Part shown: positions 1 to 13,008 of the stretch, one piece after another | How the letters are laid out: every line of letters begins with the position of its first letter | Numbering within the stretch: the first letter of the stretch is position 1 | Assembly: GCA_035771165.1 (NCBI GenBank) | Contig: JAWNZC010000338.1 | Span: forward strand, 558,001-622,000 | DNA from: Paragorgia papillata | Lineage: Eukaryota; Cnidaria; Anthozoa; Scleralcyonacea; Coralliidae | Reading direction: 5' to 3' | Length of the DNA stretch: 64,000 nucleotides | The notes under the pieces: generated by a model | Database searches by the model: none | Told to the model about the DNA's origin: nothing | What the model saw: only the letters and a program-made list of their open reading frames with translations | Translations under genes and position numbers: made by a program

Positions 1-536
1 TGGTGATGTGAACTGCGAAGCATTTGTACAACAAGGCAAATTTTGAACTGCATTATTTGGCCGAAATGCCATACGGTAAAAGACTTCCTTGCGACGAGTG
101 CTCTTCCTCGTTTAATCTAAAGGCCATGTGAAAGAAGATTACAAAATTTCACAAAGGTCAAGACGTTGCTTTGCGAGAGCCAAACCGCTTTCTCTCGCAT
201 CAAAAAATGCATTGACATTTCAGCCAATGCCCCGATAACCGCGGCGAAAAGTGCCGAAAGAAGCGATTCAGGAAAGATTGCAACTATACAATATCAAGCC
301 GACTAGTACTGTCCTTTCACGCGCATTTGTCATCAACAGAAAGTCAGGTAAATGCAGTTGTTGAATCGCGTTTTTCATTCTTTCAGTAAACTTTATAGTT
401 CGCCTAAATCTAATAACAGATTTAAGAATATGAGTATTAAAACTGGACTTGTGTTGTAGCATTGTCATTGAGTGTGCAGCTTACTAAAGCTAACCACCCC
501 TCCCATGATTTAAAATTTGTTTAGGCGGCACGTGAC
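1..536. other. unassigned non-coding flank
   Basis: AT-rich sequence with only short, unconvincing reading frames. I see no domain, no splice-bounded exon and no RNA gene here. Confidence 0.4.
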
Positions 537-542
537 CAGCCG

Positions 543-585
543 CAACCAGGGTCTTTTCGGAGATAAGACCCTGGGTACGAGGTTG
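543..585. mobile_element. short MULE-like MITE remnant
   Basis: A 43-bp hairpin beginning CAACCAGGGTCTT and ending with the inverse, AAGACCCTGGGTACGAGGTTG. The termini match the CAACCTCGTACCCAG family seen at 18.2 kb and 41.0-43.8 kb. The left end lacks part of the terminal motif and no flanking duplication is visible, so this is a decayed copy. Confidence 0.5.
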
Positions 586-725
586 CCGTCTATAATGTAT
601 TTTCACACATATTTGCCATTTAGATCCGTCAACATTGATTAGGGGGAGGGGTTTTGGTGCTATATGTAAATTTTTGCGTAAACATGAACGTGCGCGTGGC
701 GTGTCCCAATGACTTTTGTCCAAGA

Positions 726-1000
726 TTGTAGCAATTTGCAATTTACTTGATCCAGCGTAAATATATTCATAATTAATCAAATATCGGGTACTAGTGTAAA
801 AGATATATGTGCGAACATCAGCAATATAATTTCAATTATATGAAGATTAACTTCAAAACATGTTTATGTATATATTCAATCTCTTCGTTATAGAGTTAGG
901 TTGACTTAATTGTTGATAAAATACAGAATGTTATTTAGAAGTTGCATTATTTGCAGAAAGAGATGTAAATTGAAAGCAATACATTGCTTGACATTATATT
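726..1000. repeat. rearranged fragment of the 2.3-kb tandem repeat
   Basis: Bases about 726-793 match the segment at about 6452-6510 in the same orientation (CAATTTACTTGATCCAGCGT block). Bases about 800-1000 match about 6530-6720 in inverse orientation (GAAGAGATTGAATACGTAAAC block). The fragment is therefore broken and half inverted relative to the main array downstream. Confidence 0.6.
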
Positions 1001-2330
1001 TGTTTAGTGTTATTTTGTTTTGTTCCCAGACTCGCCCGGCTGTCAAGAGACAGGAAACTTAGTTAACAATTCAGTGAAATAATTTTGACATAATTTGCCT
1101 GTGTGGCTAACGATGTTTAAGTTGCCTGTGTGGCTAACGATGTTTAAGTTGTCTGTGTGGCTAACGATGTTTAAGTTGCCTGTGTGGCTAACGATGTTTA
1201 AAGTTGCCTGTGTGACTAACTACTGTTTAAGTTGCCTGTTGTGGCTAACGATGTTTAAGTTGTCTGTGTGGCTAACGATGTTTAAGTTGCCTGTTGTGGC
1301 TAACGATGTTTAAGTTGCCTGTTGTGGCTAACGATATTTAAGTTGCCTGTTGTGGCTAACGATGTTTAAGTTGCCTGTGTGGCTAACGATGTTTAAGTTG
1401 CCTGTGTGACTAACTACTGTTTAAGTTGCCTGTGTGGCGATCGATGTTTAAGTTGTTTGTGGTGTGGCTAACGATGTTACATTGCTTGACATTATATTTG
1501 TTTAGTGTTATTTTGTTTTGTTCCCAGACTCGCCCGGCTGTCAAGAGACAGGAAACTTAGTTAACAATTCAGTGAAATAATTTTGACATAATTTGCCTGT
1601 GTGGCTAACGATGTTTAAGTTGCCTGTGTGGCTAACGATGTTTAAGTTGTCTGTGTGGCTAACGATGTTTAAGTTGCCTGTGTGGCTAACGATGTTTAAA
1701 GTTGCCTGTGTGACTAACTACTGTTTAAGTTGCCTGTTGTGGCTAACGATGTTTAAGTTGTCTGTGTGGCTAACGATGTTTAAGTTGCCTGTTGTGGCTA
1801 ACGATGTTTAAGTTGCCTGTTGTGGCTAACGATATTTAAGTTGCCTGTTGTGGCTAACGATGTTTAAGTTGCCTGTGTGGCTAACGATGTTTAAGTTGCC
1901 TGTGTGACTAACTACTGTTTAAGTTGCCTGTGTGGCGATCGATGTTTAAGTTGTTTGTGGTGTGGCTAACGATGTTTAATTTGCTTGTGTGGCTAACGAT
2001 GTTTAAGTTGCCTGTGTGGCTAACGATGTTTAAGTTGCCTGTGTGGCTAACGATGTTTAAGTTGTCTGTGTGGCTAACGATGTTTAAGTTGCCTGTGTGG
2101 CCAACGATGTTTAAGTTGCCTGTGTGGCTAACGATGTTTAAGTTGTCTGTGTGGCTAACGATGTTTAAGTTGTCTGTGTGGCTAACGATGTTTAAGTTGC
2201 CTGTGTGGCGATCGATGTTTAAGTTGTCTGCGGTGTGGCTAACGATGTTTAAGTCAGGGCCTATGTGGCTAGCTAACGATGTTTAAGTTGCCTGTGTGGC
2301 TGACGATGTTTAAGTTGTCTGTGTGTCTGT
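983..2330. repeat. 27-bp minisatellite with 498-bp higher-order repeat
   Basis: The monomer is 27 bp (GTTGCCTGTGTGGCTAACGA followed by TGTTTAA) with CCTG/TCTG and GTGTGG/GTTGTGG variants. From 983 to 1480 a block of a unique leader plus ordered variant monomers is repeated at 1481-1978 in the same variant order, giving a 498-bp higher-order unit; further monomers run to 2330. Because 27 is a multiple of three, the array opens spurious reading frames (a nine-residue KLPVWLTMF repeat) at 1095, 1593 and 1924. These are not genes. Confidence 0.9.
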
Positions 2331-2428
2331 TGCATCGGCCGCGATGTCATCGTCAACCGCAATGTGGTGGCAACGTAGATGTTTTGAGAATCGATTGGCT
2401 ATAGCTTCTGCATGTGCAATGTTGTTAA

Positions 2429-2769
2429 TACAGGGTGAATAAAAAAACCCTGATGCTTTCATATTCAAATTAGCCGCATAGCGGCTGTAATTTGACAGAA
2501 GTTCCCTAAATATCTCATGGGTATACGAAGCCGATATCAAATAAGTGAACCCTAAATATCTCATGGGTATACGAAGCATATCAAATAAGTGAATATCAAA
2601 TAAGTGAACCTTATTTGATATGCTTCGTATACCCATGAGATATTTAGGGTTCACTTATTTGATATGCTTCGTATACCCATGAGATATTTAGGGAACTTCT
2701 GTCAAATTACAGCCGCTATGCGGCTAATTTGAATATGAAAGGCATCAGTTTTTTTTTATTCACCCTGTA
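2429..2769. mobile_element. foldback element with TACAGGGTGAATAAA termini
   Basis: A 341-bp inverted repeat. The left arm starts TACAGGGTGAATAAAAAAA and the right arm ends with its inverse. The arms carry repeated ATCTCATGGGTATACGAAG blocks, doubled on each side, around a centre near 2605. No coding capacity; the 114-residue frame across it is an artefact of the palindrome. Confidence 0.85.
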
Positions 2770-3231
2770 TATGCATGGTCATTGCCCTTCTCGTCGTGAG
2801 AGTTTTGCGCAGCCTCCGAAGCATGCCCGTTGGGATGTTACTTTTACAAATTGGTAAATCTCTGTTCTTCGATTATGAACTCATGAGGTGCGCTGCCAGT
2901 GCGCTAATCAATGATGATTCTAATATTGGCAATGATAATACAAAAAGGGGTAAAATCACTTACAAATAAAACAAACAAACCTCGTGTACTGTTCGTTATT
3001 TGTTGAGGGTCCGCTTTATCTTGCAGACTTCGTTCCTCTTCAGGTGAACAACTCCCATGGGCTACCTCTATTATAACTGAGCTGTCTGGTTTCGGCGTAA
3101 GAAGTTGTTTCCCGATTTGGAACCCCATGGAGAAGTGATTGGGGGCGGGGCGAATGAGTACTTAATATATCTTTTTGTGTTATTTTGTTTTGTTTCCTGG
3201 CTGTCAAGATACAGGAAGCTATTAAGTAATA
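2770..3231. other. unassigned spacer
   Basis: No recognisable gene. At about 3178-3230 there is a degenerate echo of the minisatellite leader (TATTTTGTTTTGTTTCCTGG followed by a CTGTCAAG block). Confidence 0.4.
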
Positions 3232-3512
3232 TTCTTTTAAAACAACCTATTGTAGTAGTTTGAAAGCCCTAAAAGCGCTGCGTTATAAATTAATCAGCAC
3301 ATAAGTTAAACAGGTAGAGAAAAAAGCTTCTAAATACTTTCACCATGCATACACTTCAAGTTATCTTAATTTCCCAGGTGTATAAGACCGTGTTTTTTAC
3401 GCATCCGTGGCTCAGAGGTGTTTAGGGCTTTCAAACTATAAATAGGTTGTTTGAACAGAATACTAATTCATTTTCTAAGGGTTCCGTTTTTTTTAATACC
3501 CACTATATATGA
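3232..3512 (-). mobile_element. MITE, family of the 44.7-kb element (partial)
   Basis: About 280 bp matching the element at 44744-45068 in inverse orientation, including the AACAACCTATTGTAGTAGTTTGAAAG end, the CTGTTTAACTTATGTGCTGA core (inverse strand) and the TTCATTTTCTAAGG end followed by a T-run. The outer terminus on the left is missing. Confidence 0.75.
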
Positions 3513-3544
3513 GGCGGGCTAGCCCTGGAATATCCTGTGTGCTT

Positions 3545-3715
3545 TACTTACCTAAAAACGAAGGCAATTCTGCTTTGTTATATCATTCTGCATTTCTCAA
3601 ATAGTCGTAATAAGATTTTCGTGGCATAAAATCAGCCTGGTATATGGTAATCGGGATAGCCCACCTCATATATGAACAGCCCCGCAGAGGCTGCATATAT
3701 ACCTCAGCCAGCTGT
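3545..3715 (+). repeat. dispersed repeat, copy 1
   Basis: Starts ACGAAGGCAATTCTGC and continues through TTTTCGTGGCATAAAATCAG. A second copy in the same orientation lies at about 5368-5490. Both end in GAACAGCC next to TIR-type CGGGCTAG motifs, so this is probably part of a larger non-autonomous element. Confidence 0.7.
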
Positions 3716-3724
3716 GGGTTGTTA

Positions 3725-4515
3725 GGGGCTGTTTACATGAGCCGGGCTAGTCTGGCTTAAAGCCAGGCGCACACGCTACGATTTTAGTCGGCCGATTTTT
3801 ATCGGGAGGTCAACTGATAAAAATCGGTGTTTACCATATACAAGTGTGACATGTAAAAGCTCACATCTTTAGCAACTGGAGCCACCATTTTTACGATCAT
3901 CAAACGAAATAACTTCAGGAGGAATAATAAGTGATCATTGAACGATAAAAATTGTTAATTGCCACACACGGCATGATGTGATATTCAGTTGACCCGATTT
4001 TAATCGGACAACATCAAACCAATTTGATATTGTCCGATAAAAATCGGCCGATAAAAGTTGCTCAGTAATGACCGCACACGTAACGATTTTAGTCAAAAGC
4101 CCCAAATTTAGTTGACCGATAACCTGGCGGACACGCTACGATTTTAGTCGGCCGGTTTATGGTTTAGATGCATGGTAAGTAATGAAGAACAATGCAGAGG
4201 AGCGAGGAAAATGAGCCCACAGATCATGCCACTGACTATTTCTCGTTTTAACAAGCATTAAACCATAAATCGGCCGACTAAAATTGTAGCGCGTGCGCCT
4301 GGCTTAACCGGGCTCACGCGATTGATTAGAATCCTTCCTTGGCCACAAAAAAAGATTTTAATCAACGTTAGGATTATTTTACATCTAAACTAAACCAATT
4401 CTTCTATACACATTTAGTTTATGCGAGTTTCAAAACCAGAGTGAGCTAGATCCTAATCAATCGTGTGAGCCCAGTTTTAATAACCGAGCTAGCCCAGCTC
4501 ATGTAAACAGCGCCT
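3725..4515. mobile_element. nested TIR element(s), no transposase
   Basis: Outer inverted termini GGGGCTGTTTACATGAGCCG and GCTCATGTAAACAGCGCC bound about 790 bp. Inside are further inverted pairs: CACACGCTACGATTTTAGTC at 3769 and 4129 against its inverse near 4280, and a GATTGATTAGAATCC / GATCCTAATCAATC pair near 4320 and 4450. This looks like at least two MITEs nested in one another. No protein-coding sequence is visible. Confidence 0.7.
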
Positions 4516-4718
4516 TTATATGTTAAGCTGTACACGGCGTATACGTAATCAAACGCGAACACAAGTCATCGCAAGTTAATTGGCAGTCACGCTATCTCAG
4601 CCAGCCGCTCTGAATAGTTTCTCGAAAATAACTAATAATTTTGACTAAATATGTTTAACAAGTTTGTTATATATAGCGCACTTTCATAATTAATATATTC
4701 GATCAGTGTGTAGTAATC

Positions 4719-5085
4719 CAATCTTGTTCCCAGAGCCCACGTTCCCCACCCGGGAAACGAGAGACTCTGGGATAATCCGTTTCAAATCACAGGATTCTTG
4801 TTATTCCGGTTGAGGTACGCATGCGTAAATATCCAAGCGGAATCTGGATAGTATGTTCTCCTTGTTTGACTTTTCCCTACACACATACGGCGAGGATATC
4901 GATTGTGGCAACGTCTTCACTGGAGTCTTGTCGTCCGACATCTTTGTTATTTTGGTTTTATTAATTCTACTTCCGGTCACTTCAGACCAACTATTAATTC
5001 AGCCAATAACGTAACGATTTGAAACGGATTATCCCAGAGTCTCTCGTTTCCCGGGTGGGGAACGTGGGCTCTGGGAACGAGATTG
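4719..5085. mobile_element. MULE-like MITE with 9-bp TSD
   Basis: 367 bp bounded by long inverted termini beginning CAATCTTGTTCCCAGAGCCC and ending GGGCTCTGGGAACGAGATTG; the arms extend about 70 bp to AATCCGTTTCAAATC. The 9-bp target duplication GTAGTAATC lies at 4710-4718 and 5086-5094. Paralogous copies of the host repeat at about 9788 and 12532 keep the uninterrupted site, which proves insertion. A 9-bp duplication is typical of Mutator-like elements; the family assignment is inferred. Confidence 0.85.
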
Positions 5086-5367
5086 GTAGTAATCATGTCA
5101 CGACGTGTTGGTCGCCCACATATGACATATATGAATTCAAAGAATTTTAGAATACCACGAATATCTAACATTTGGCAAATAGCTATCAAATTAAAGAACG
5201 TATACACATTTCCAATTACGTTTTTACAGGTTATCATGTGTTCTGAAGAGCCAAAACCGTCAACAAAACACTGTAATTTTCCAACTAATAGCTAATTTCC
5301 TATTCATACCATGATACCAATATAATTGTTTATATTATATGTTATTAATATTAGCACTGATAAAATA

Positions 5368-5490
5368 CGAAGGCAATTCTGCTTCGTTATATCATTCTGC
5401 ATTTCTCAAGTAGTCGTATAAGATTTTCGTGGCATAAAATCAGCCCGGTGAGTGGTAACCGGGCTAGCCCGCCTCATATGAACAGCCGGG
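5368..5490 (+). repeat. dispersed repeat, copy 2
   Basis: Second copy of the 3545-3715 repeat (ACGAAGGCAATTCTGC start, TTTTCGTGGCATAAAATCAG core), ending near GAACAGCCGGGTTG. Confidence 0.7.
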
Positions 5491-5962
5491 TTGTTAGAGA
5501 TAAACAGGCTAGCTCACGAGACCAACACATGCATTTATTAATAAAATGCTTGATTGCACTCGTATACCAAATTTATGCAAAGGATTTGCATAAAATTAGG
5601 ACTATAATGGCGCAATCAAGCATTTCTTTCGCACGGAGAATCTTGCGGTCAGATTTTTATTATCTATGGCCAACCCTTCTACAAACTTTCATGAAAATCG
5701 GTGCAATACCTTTTGAGATATCCTGGCGACAGACAGACAAACCACTAACAAACAAACAGACAAAAGGAAAGAAAGGGGTAAATACAGAACCTCCTGGCGC
5801 AGGTAATAATCTTCGAACATCAACACTAATATGCCTGGCAACGGTCATGCACACATCGACTCAAATTGAATAATACACGATTTTAGCAGAGCTATAGCTT
5901 TTTCCTTCCCCTCAAAACATTAAGGAGGCTTGAGGATGAACTCTGCAACGATTGCTTAAACT

Positions 5963-5963
<1 letters not shown>

Positions 5964-5999
<36 letters not shown>
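5964..5999. repeat. (TA)n microsatellite
   Basis: About 34 bp of uninterrupted TA dinucleotides. The 72-residue frame reading through it is spurious. Confidence 0.95.
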
Positions 6000-6006
<7 letters not shown>

Positions 6007-8332
6007 CCCAGATTTCGTCTCCCTTTCTTTTGCTACACGCGTGTAAAATGAACTCCACGCGTGTCGAGATTAGCACCCTCACCGGGCTCCGGGCCTTCGG
6101 CCCTACGCCCGGGCTCGGGGAAAAAAACATGAAACTAAAACTAATACGAGAGTTGACTTTACACTTTTATATTGCTAATAATTTCAAAGACATTCATAGA
6201 CACGCACTTTTACTGATATGTATGCACTAAATATCACAAACCTGCAACGTCATGACGAACCCCTCGTGCATACCAAATTAAGATACCTGGCATTTTTTGA
6301 ATTGCATGCTGTCATATTTATTTCGCAATAGATTTCACGGGTACTTTTTTCAATGGAGAATGCAAACTTTCCAAATAGGGGTGGATATACGTGACCCAGC
6401 AGCTTTTATTACTATATTCCGAGAACATTTTGTATTTTAATTACTAGAATCTAGCAATCTGCAATTTACTTGATCCAGCGTAATATATTCATAATCAAAT
6501 ATTGGGTAAGTGTAAACAAATAATGTCAAGCAATGTATTGCTTCCAATTTACACCTCTTTCTGCGAATAAGGCAACTTCTAAATAACATTCTGTGTTTTG
6601 TCAACAATTAAGTCAACTAATAATTTATTTGTAAACCATTTAACTCTATAACGAAGAGATTGAATACGTAAACATATTTTGAAGTTAATCTGCATATAAT
6701 TGAAATTATATAGCTGATGTTCGCACATATTCAACTTTCATAATGTACGATAAGATATCTTATCTCTTTCTGGATATAATAAGTGTAACATTACACGTTA
6801 CATCATGACGTGATATACGTAGATGGAAGTTTACCTCTTTCGCAATTACGTACGTTAATCCAGAGTTTCTTATATGCGTTGAGCTGTTTATGTGAAATAT
6901 CTATAGCAAAATAGATTCTCACCTGGAATCTTCTCTCTCTCTCTAATTTCTGCAAATTTCCGTTCTGGATTTCTATATATTCTCGTATTTGCGTAGGATA
7001 CCCATACAATCAGCACTCATTGTTTATCATTTGCCAAATATGTACTTAAACTAGCTTCTGGCTGATGGGGAAAATACTGATTACGTCATTTCTATAAATT
7101 ACAGAAGTAAACTGGTATTCTTATCATCCACCGTATGCTCTCTTTGACATATTTAATAAATATCTAAAATTCGTCATCAAGAAGTTTGTTACCGCTCACA
7201 CGTGGTCTATATCTTTCAGAATATCATGAATACTTAACATTCAGCAAATAGCAATGCGTTTGACCTGCGAATGAAGTTTATTAATTAAATTATCAAAACA
7301 ATGAACAATATATACCCCCTCGAGCCCGTTACACAGCTTATATTGATACCGGGGCATATAATAAGACTAATAAAATATGTATACTATCATTGATTTTTAA
7401 CTTCATATAATATTGTTGGTACCACCTATTTTATGAAATAAACTAAAATTTGTCAACAAGAAGTTTGTTATATAGCAGACTTTCATAATTAATATATACG
7501 ACCAGCGTGAAGTAATCATGTCACGACGTGCATGTTAGCCGCCCACATGACAAGTATGAATTCAAAGGCAAAGCTTCTAGAACACCACGAATATCTAACA
7601 TTTGGCAAATAGCTTTCAAATTAAATAATGTATATGTTTCTAATTACGTTTGTACAGGTCATAAGCGTCTCGTTTTGCTTTCTTTCTAGAAATTATATAT
7701 AAGTGCTTTGAAGTTTCAGCCAAACCGTCAACAAAACACTACAATTCTCCAACTAATAGCTGATTTCCTATTCATACCATATATTATCAATGTAATTGTT
7801 TACAATATATGTGATGAATATTATAGCAAAAATTGAGTGCTAATCACTTCTTAATTCCCCAAAATTTTCACCAAAGGCAAAACTAAGCTGAAAAATCTTA
7901 ACAGTCTAGGTCAAGGGCAATAAACAGAACGCTCAAACGATTATTCAGTTTCATCCAAGATTAGCCGGACTAGAGAAACCAATTTTGCTCCTGCTTAAAT
8001 GGCTCCGTCTGTACACGGCTCGGTAATTATTATATATAATCGAGTATATACCGTATAAGGTTTTCTTTCCTGTATAAAAAGCATAGTGACGGGTCCTTTG
8101 TGTATCATGTTTCCGGCTTTGACTTGCGACCACAAGAGCAATTGTTCAACAAGTTCTGCCGGTTGTGAGAGTTTTTGTTGCGACACTCATAATTATATTA
8201 ATATTCAAGTTGATAACAGAAAACACACTAATAAAACCAATACTAATACAAGAGTTGACTTATAACATTTCCATGCATATTGCTAATTACTTCAAATACA
8301 TTCATAGATATCCATTTTCACTGGATATCCAC

Positions 8333-8457
8333 TTAGGCTATGTGCACACGGTAACGTTTCCAAGCCTTTTCGTATTGTTTACTGTTTTCAAGGGAATCGA
8401 AAACAATCAGCTGATTACCTCGCTCGGAACGCTCGGAAACGTTACCGTGTGCAAATA
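8333..8457. mobile_element. hairpin MITE in repeat copy 2
   Basis: Inverted termini GGCTATGTGCACACGGTAACG and CGTTACCGTGTGCAAATATAGTC enclose about 120 bp. TTA flanks both ends, compatible with a PIF/Harbinger-type three-base duplication. It interrupts the 2.3-kb repeat after GATATCCACT. Confidence 0.7.
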
Positions 8458-8464
8458 TAGTCTT

Positions 8465-8612
8465 ATTAGACCCCAACACACGTATACGTTTTCATCGATC
8501 CTAGCGTTTTCATATTGTTTCAGGTAATGAGACCATTGTTTTCTGCTTCCCTGAGGACTGAGAACAATATAAAAACGCTATGAAAACGCATACGTGTGGA
8601 CATGCCGTGAAT
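8465..8612. mobile_element. second hairpin MITE in repeat copy 2
   Basis: Inverted arms CACACGTATACGTTTTCAT and ATGAAAACGCATACGTGTG, with inner AGCGTTTTCATATTGTT / AACAATATAAAAACGCT pairing. It sits directly beside the preceding MITE. Confidence 0.65.
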
Positions 8613-11388
8613 ATCACAAACCAGCAATGTCATTATGAACCTCTCATGCATACCAAAGATACCTGGCATTTTATGAATTTCTGTCATATTGATTTCGCTA
8701 TAGATTTCACAGTGCTTTTCTCAATAGAGAACACAAACTTAATTTCCAAATAGGGGTGGATACGTCACATAGCAGCTTTGTTTTACTTTATTTACTTTGT
8801 ATTTTAATTACTAGAATCCAAGAATCTGCAATATACTTCCAGGGTAATATATTCATAGTCAAATATGGCGTACTAGTCAGTGCAAATAAAAAATGTCAAG
8901 CAATGTATTGCTTCCAATTTACGCCTCTTTTTCTACGAATAAGGCAACTTCTGAATAACATTCTGTATTTTGTCAACAATTAAGTCAACTAATAATCTAT
9001 TTGTAGCGCACTTAACTCTAACGAAGAGATTGTCTGAATACGTAAACATGTTTTGAAGTTAATCTTCATATAATTGAAATTATATAGCTGATGCAAGTAC
9101 GTATTCAACTTTCATAAGGTACGATAAGATCGATATTTTATCTCTTTCTGGATATAAGTGTACGCAACAGTACACGTTACATATCATGACGTGATATACG
9201 TATACTAATAGATGGAAATTTGCCTCTTTCGCCATACGTTAATCCAGAGTTTCTTATATGCATGTGTTGAGCTATTTATGTGAAATATCGAAGCATAATA
9301 GATTCTCACCTGGACTCTTCTCTCTCTATATAATTTCTGCAAATTTCCCATTCTGGATTTCTATATATTCTCGTATTTGTGTGAAATGCCTATCCAATCA
9401 TCACTCATTGTTGAAGATTTGCCAAATATGCACTTCTGGCTGATGGGGAAAATACCGATTACGTCATTTGCATATACTCAGTATACCGAAGTAAACTGGA
9501 ATTATTATTATCTACGCCTTCTTTAACATTTTTAATAAAATGACTAAATATATAAGTTAACGCGTTTACCTTTCGAGGGGGGATTATTATATTATAGTAG
9601 TTAATTATCAAACAATGAACAATATAATATACCCCCTCGAGCCCGTTACACACGGCATCTATCGATGCCGGCGCATAATAAGACCAATAAAATATGTACC
9701 ATTGATAACTAAACTAAATTTTGTCAACAAGCAGTTTGTTATATAGCACACTTTCATATATAAATTAATATATAAGATCAGCGTGTAGTAATCATGTCAC
9801 GACGTGTTGGCCGCCCACATATGACATGTATGAATTCAAAGCTTTAAGAACACCACGAATATCTAACATTTGGCAAATAGCTATCAAATTAAATAACGTA
9901 TACGGTTCCAATTACGTTTGTATATGGGTCATAAACGTCTCGTTTTGCTTTCTTTCTAGAAATTATAAGTGCTTTGAAGAGTCAAACCGTCAATAAAACA
10001 CTATAATTCTCCAACTAATAGCTGATTTCCTATTCATATACCTACCATACCAATATAATTGTTTACAATATATATGTTATCAATAATTCAATATTAGCAA
10101 AAATTGAATGAAGGTGTGCTGACACTTCTTTCCCCAAAATTTTCACCAAAGGCAAAACTAAGCCGAAAAGTCTTAACAGTCTAGGTCAAGGGCAACAGAA
10201 AGCTCAAACGATTACAGTCAGTTTCATCCAAGATTAGTCGGACTAGAGAAACCAACGTTTGCTCCTGCTTTAATGGTTTCGTCTATACACGGCTGACGGC
10301 TTTGTTTATAGGTATACATGTAAAAATGGCAATTAATATATATATATATATCAGACTAATATAGTCGAGTACTATATACCGGATAGGTTTTCGTTCCTGC
10401 ATAAAAAGCGTAGGGACAGGTCATTTGTGTAATGTTTTCGGCTTTGACTTGCGACCACAAGACCAATTGTTCGTACCAGTTCTGACTGGTTGTGAGAGTT
10501 TTTGTTGTGACACTCATTATTATCGATTAATATTCAAGTTGATAACAGAAAACACACTAAAACCAATACTAATACGAGAGTTGACTTATAACATGGGCAT
10601 ATTACTAATTACTTCAAATACATTCATGGATATACATTTTCACTGAATATCCACTAAATATCACAAACCAGCAACGTCATCACGAACCTCTCATGCATAT
10701 CATACCAAAGATACCTGGCATTTTATGAATTACTGTCATATTGATTTCGTTATAGATTTCACGGGAACTTTTCTCAATGGAGAATAGCAGCTTTGTTTTA
10801 CTATATTTCCGAAAACATATTGTATTTTAATTACTAGAAACTAGCAATCTGCAATTTGTAAAACTCTGCAAAACTCTGTAACGAAGAGATTGAATACGTA
10901 AACATATTTTGAAGTTAATCTGCATATAATTGAAATTATATCAGCCGATGCTCTTACGTATTCAACTTTCATAATGTTACGATCGCGATAAGATATCTTA
11001 TCTCTTTCTGGATATAATAGGTGTAACAGTACACGTTACATCACTGACGTGCAAGATACGTAGATGAAAGTTAGCCTCTTTCGCCATTACGTTAATTCAG
11101 GGTTTCGTATATGCGTTGAGCTAGTGTGAAATATCTATAGCAAAATAGATTATATTCTCACCTGGACTCTTCTTTCTCTATATAATTTCTGCAAATTTCC
11201 CGTTCTTGATTTCTATATATTCTCGTATTGGCATGGAATACCTATACAATCAGCACTCATTGTTGAACATTTGCCAAATATGTACTTAAACTTCTGGCTG
11301 ATGGGGAAAATATATTACGTCATTTATTTATATTACAGAAATAAACTGGAATTCTTATCATCTATAGTCTATGCTCGCCTTGACATTT

Positions 11389-11390
<2 letters not shown>

Positions 11391-11449
<59 letters not shown>
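11391..11449. repeat. (AAT)n microsatellite
   Basis: About 59 bp of AAT units. A poly-asparagine frame across it is spurious. Confidence 0.95.
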
Positions 11450-11452
<3 letters not shown>

Positions 11453-11529
11453 TAATATTAACTATAAATTTAATAAATATAAATATAATATTAAATATAA
11501 ATTTAATAATATTAACTACAAGACCGAGA

Positions 11530-12375
11530 TTTAATATTTTACCGTAAAGACCGAACGGTCGAGGTTATTAAGTAGTTTATTATATGTCACTTTTTATTTC
11601 AAAATCAATCTTGTATTTCTTGGTCTTCTCTTCCTTTAACTTCGTCAAAACACCGAACTAGCGTTTTCTTCTGTTTCTCTCTCGTCTGGATACTAGAATT
11701 TACTTTTATAATGTTCATCGTCGTCTATTTCATCTATTTTCGCCGTTTTTCGGCAATAAAAGTTTCTTATTAGGATTTTTTGTTTGTTTCCAATCGTAGG
11801 GCATTAACAATTTTCATAATGCCCGCAGGAATTACGGAGAAATCTCGCCCCGTCAGCAATCAATCACAGCGCGTGATTTTATCGGAAGTAATCCGTGACA
11901 TATAATAAATCATATTTATACAGGTAAAAAACTAATTGTTCAGCAATATGGCTGTTGTTATCAGTCAAGGAACTGTCGTCTCAAATACTTAATATATTAT
12001 ACAAAATAAAATGAAATAAGTATCTAATAAGTATATAAAAATTATTCTACTTTACAGGTAAAAGTCGAAATTAAAATTATTGTAACTAAAGTACGTGTTC
12101 AACTGTTCAAGTAAAAAGTAATCACAACACCGTCCACGTTGGTCAACTGCCGAAGCGCTTTCACGTTTTCAAGACAACGTTGTGGCAAGGAACAGCAAAA
12201 GCTGTTAGTTTACTTAGGCGTTAATCTATTATACGTCGCCTTGTCGAATCTATGGTTGCTTTTTAAAGGTCTTACAAAATACATAAAGGGTTCCATGGTT
12301 TCTTTTAAATGCAGTAACTTAATTGCCGTCGTCGTCCTAGCTTGCTTTAATATTAAGTTCCTATTATTGATGCTG
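11530..12375. other. insertion of unknown repeats in copy 3
   Basis: This stretch is absent from the other copies of the 2.3-kb repeat. It contains TACCGTAAAGACCGAACGG, resembling the TTTTTCCGTAATGACCGCGC motif near 14850 and 20100, and a CACAACACCGTCCACGTT / ACAACGTTGTGG pair resembling about 46110-46200. No coding domain was recognised; the 80-residue frame at 12139 looks non-coding. Confidence 0.45.
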
Positions 12376-13008
12376 GCATAATAAGACCAACAAAATATGT
12401 ATACTCAGTATCATTATTTTTTTTAATATAACATTGTTGGTACAACCTATAGTAAAATAAACTAAAATCTGTCAACAAGAAGTTTGTTATATAGCACACT
12501 TTCATATAATTAATATATACGATCAGCGTGTAGTAATCATGTCACGACGTGTTGCCCGCCCACATGACATGTATGAATTCAAAGACACCACGAATATCTA
12601 ACATTTGGCAAATATCTATCAAATTAAAGAACGTATATGCGTTTCCAATTACGTTTGTACATGCTGGGTATAAGCGTCGTGTTTTTCTTTTTTTCTAGAA
12701 AATAGAAATTATTGCTTTGAAGAGCCAAACCGTCAATAAAACACTATAATTCTCCAACTAATAGCTGATTTCCTATTCATATACCTACCATACCAATATA
12801 ATTGTTTACAATATATATGTTATCAATAATTCAATATTAGCAAAAATTGAATGAACATGTGCTGATCACTTCTTTCCCTAAAATTTTCAGCAAAGGCGAA
12901 ACTAAGCCGAAAAGTCTTAACAGTCTAGGTCAAGGGCAACAGAAAGCTCAAACGATTTCAGTCAGTTTCATCCAAGATTAGTCGGACTAGAGAAACCAAC
13001 GTTTGCTC

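Noticed and set aside
1095..2286. Reading frames with KLPVWLTMF-type repeats
   Set aside because: They are produced by a 27-bp minisatellite whose length is a multiple of three; the frames have no start context and no flanking gene structure.
983..2330. CRISPR-like array
   Set aside because: The repeats are contiguous 27-bp monomers without unique spacers, and the window is clearly eukaryotic.
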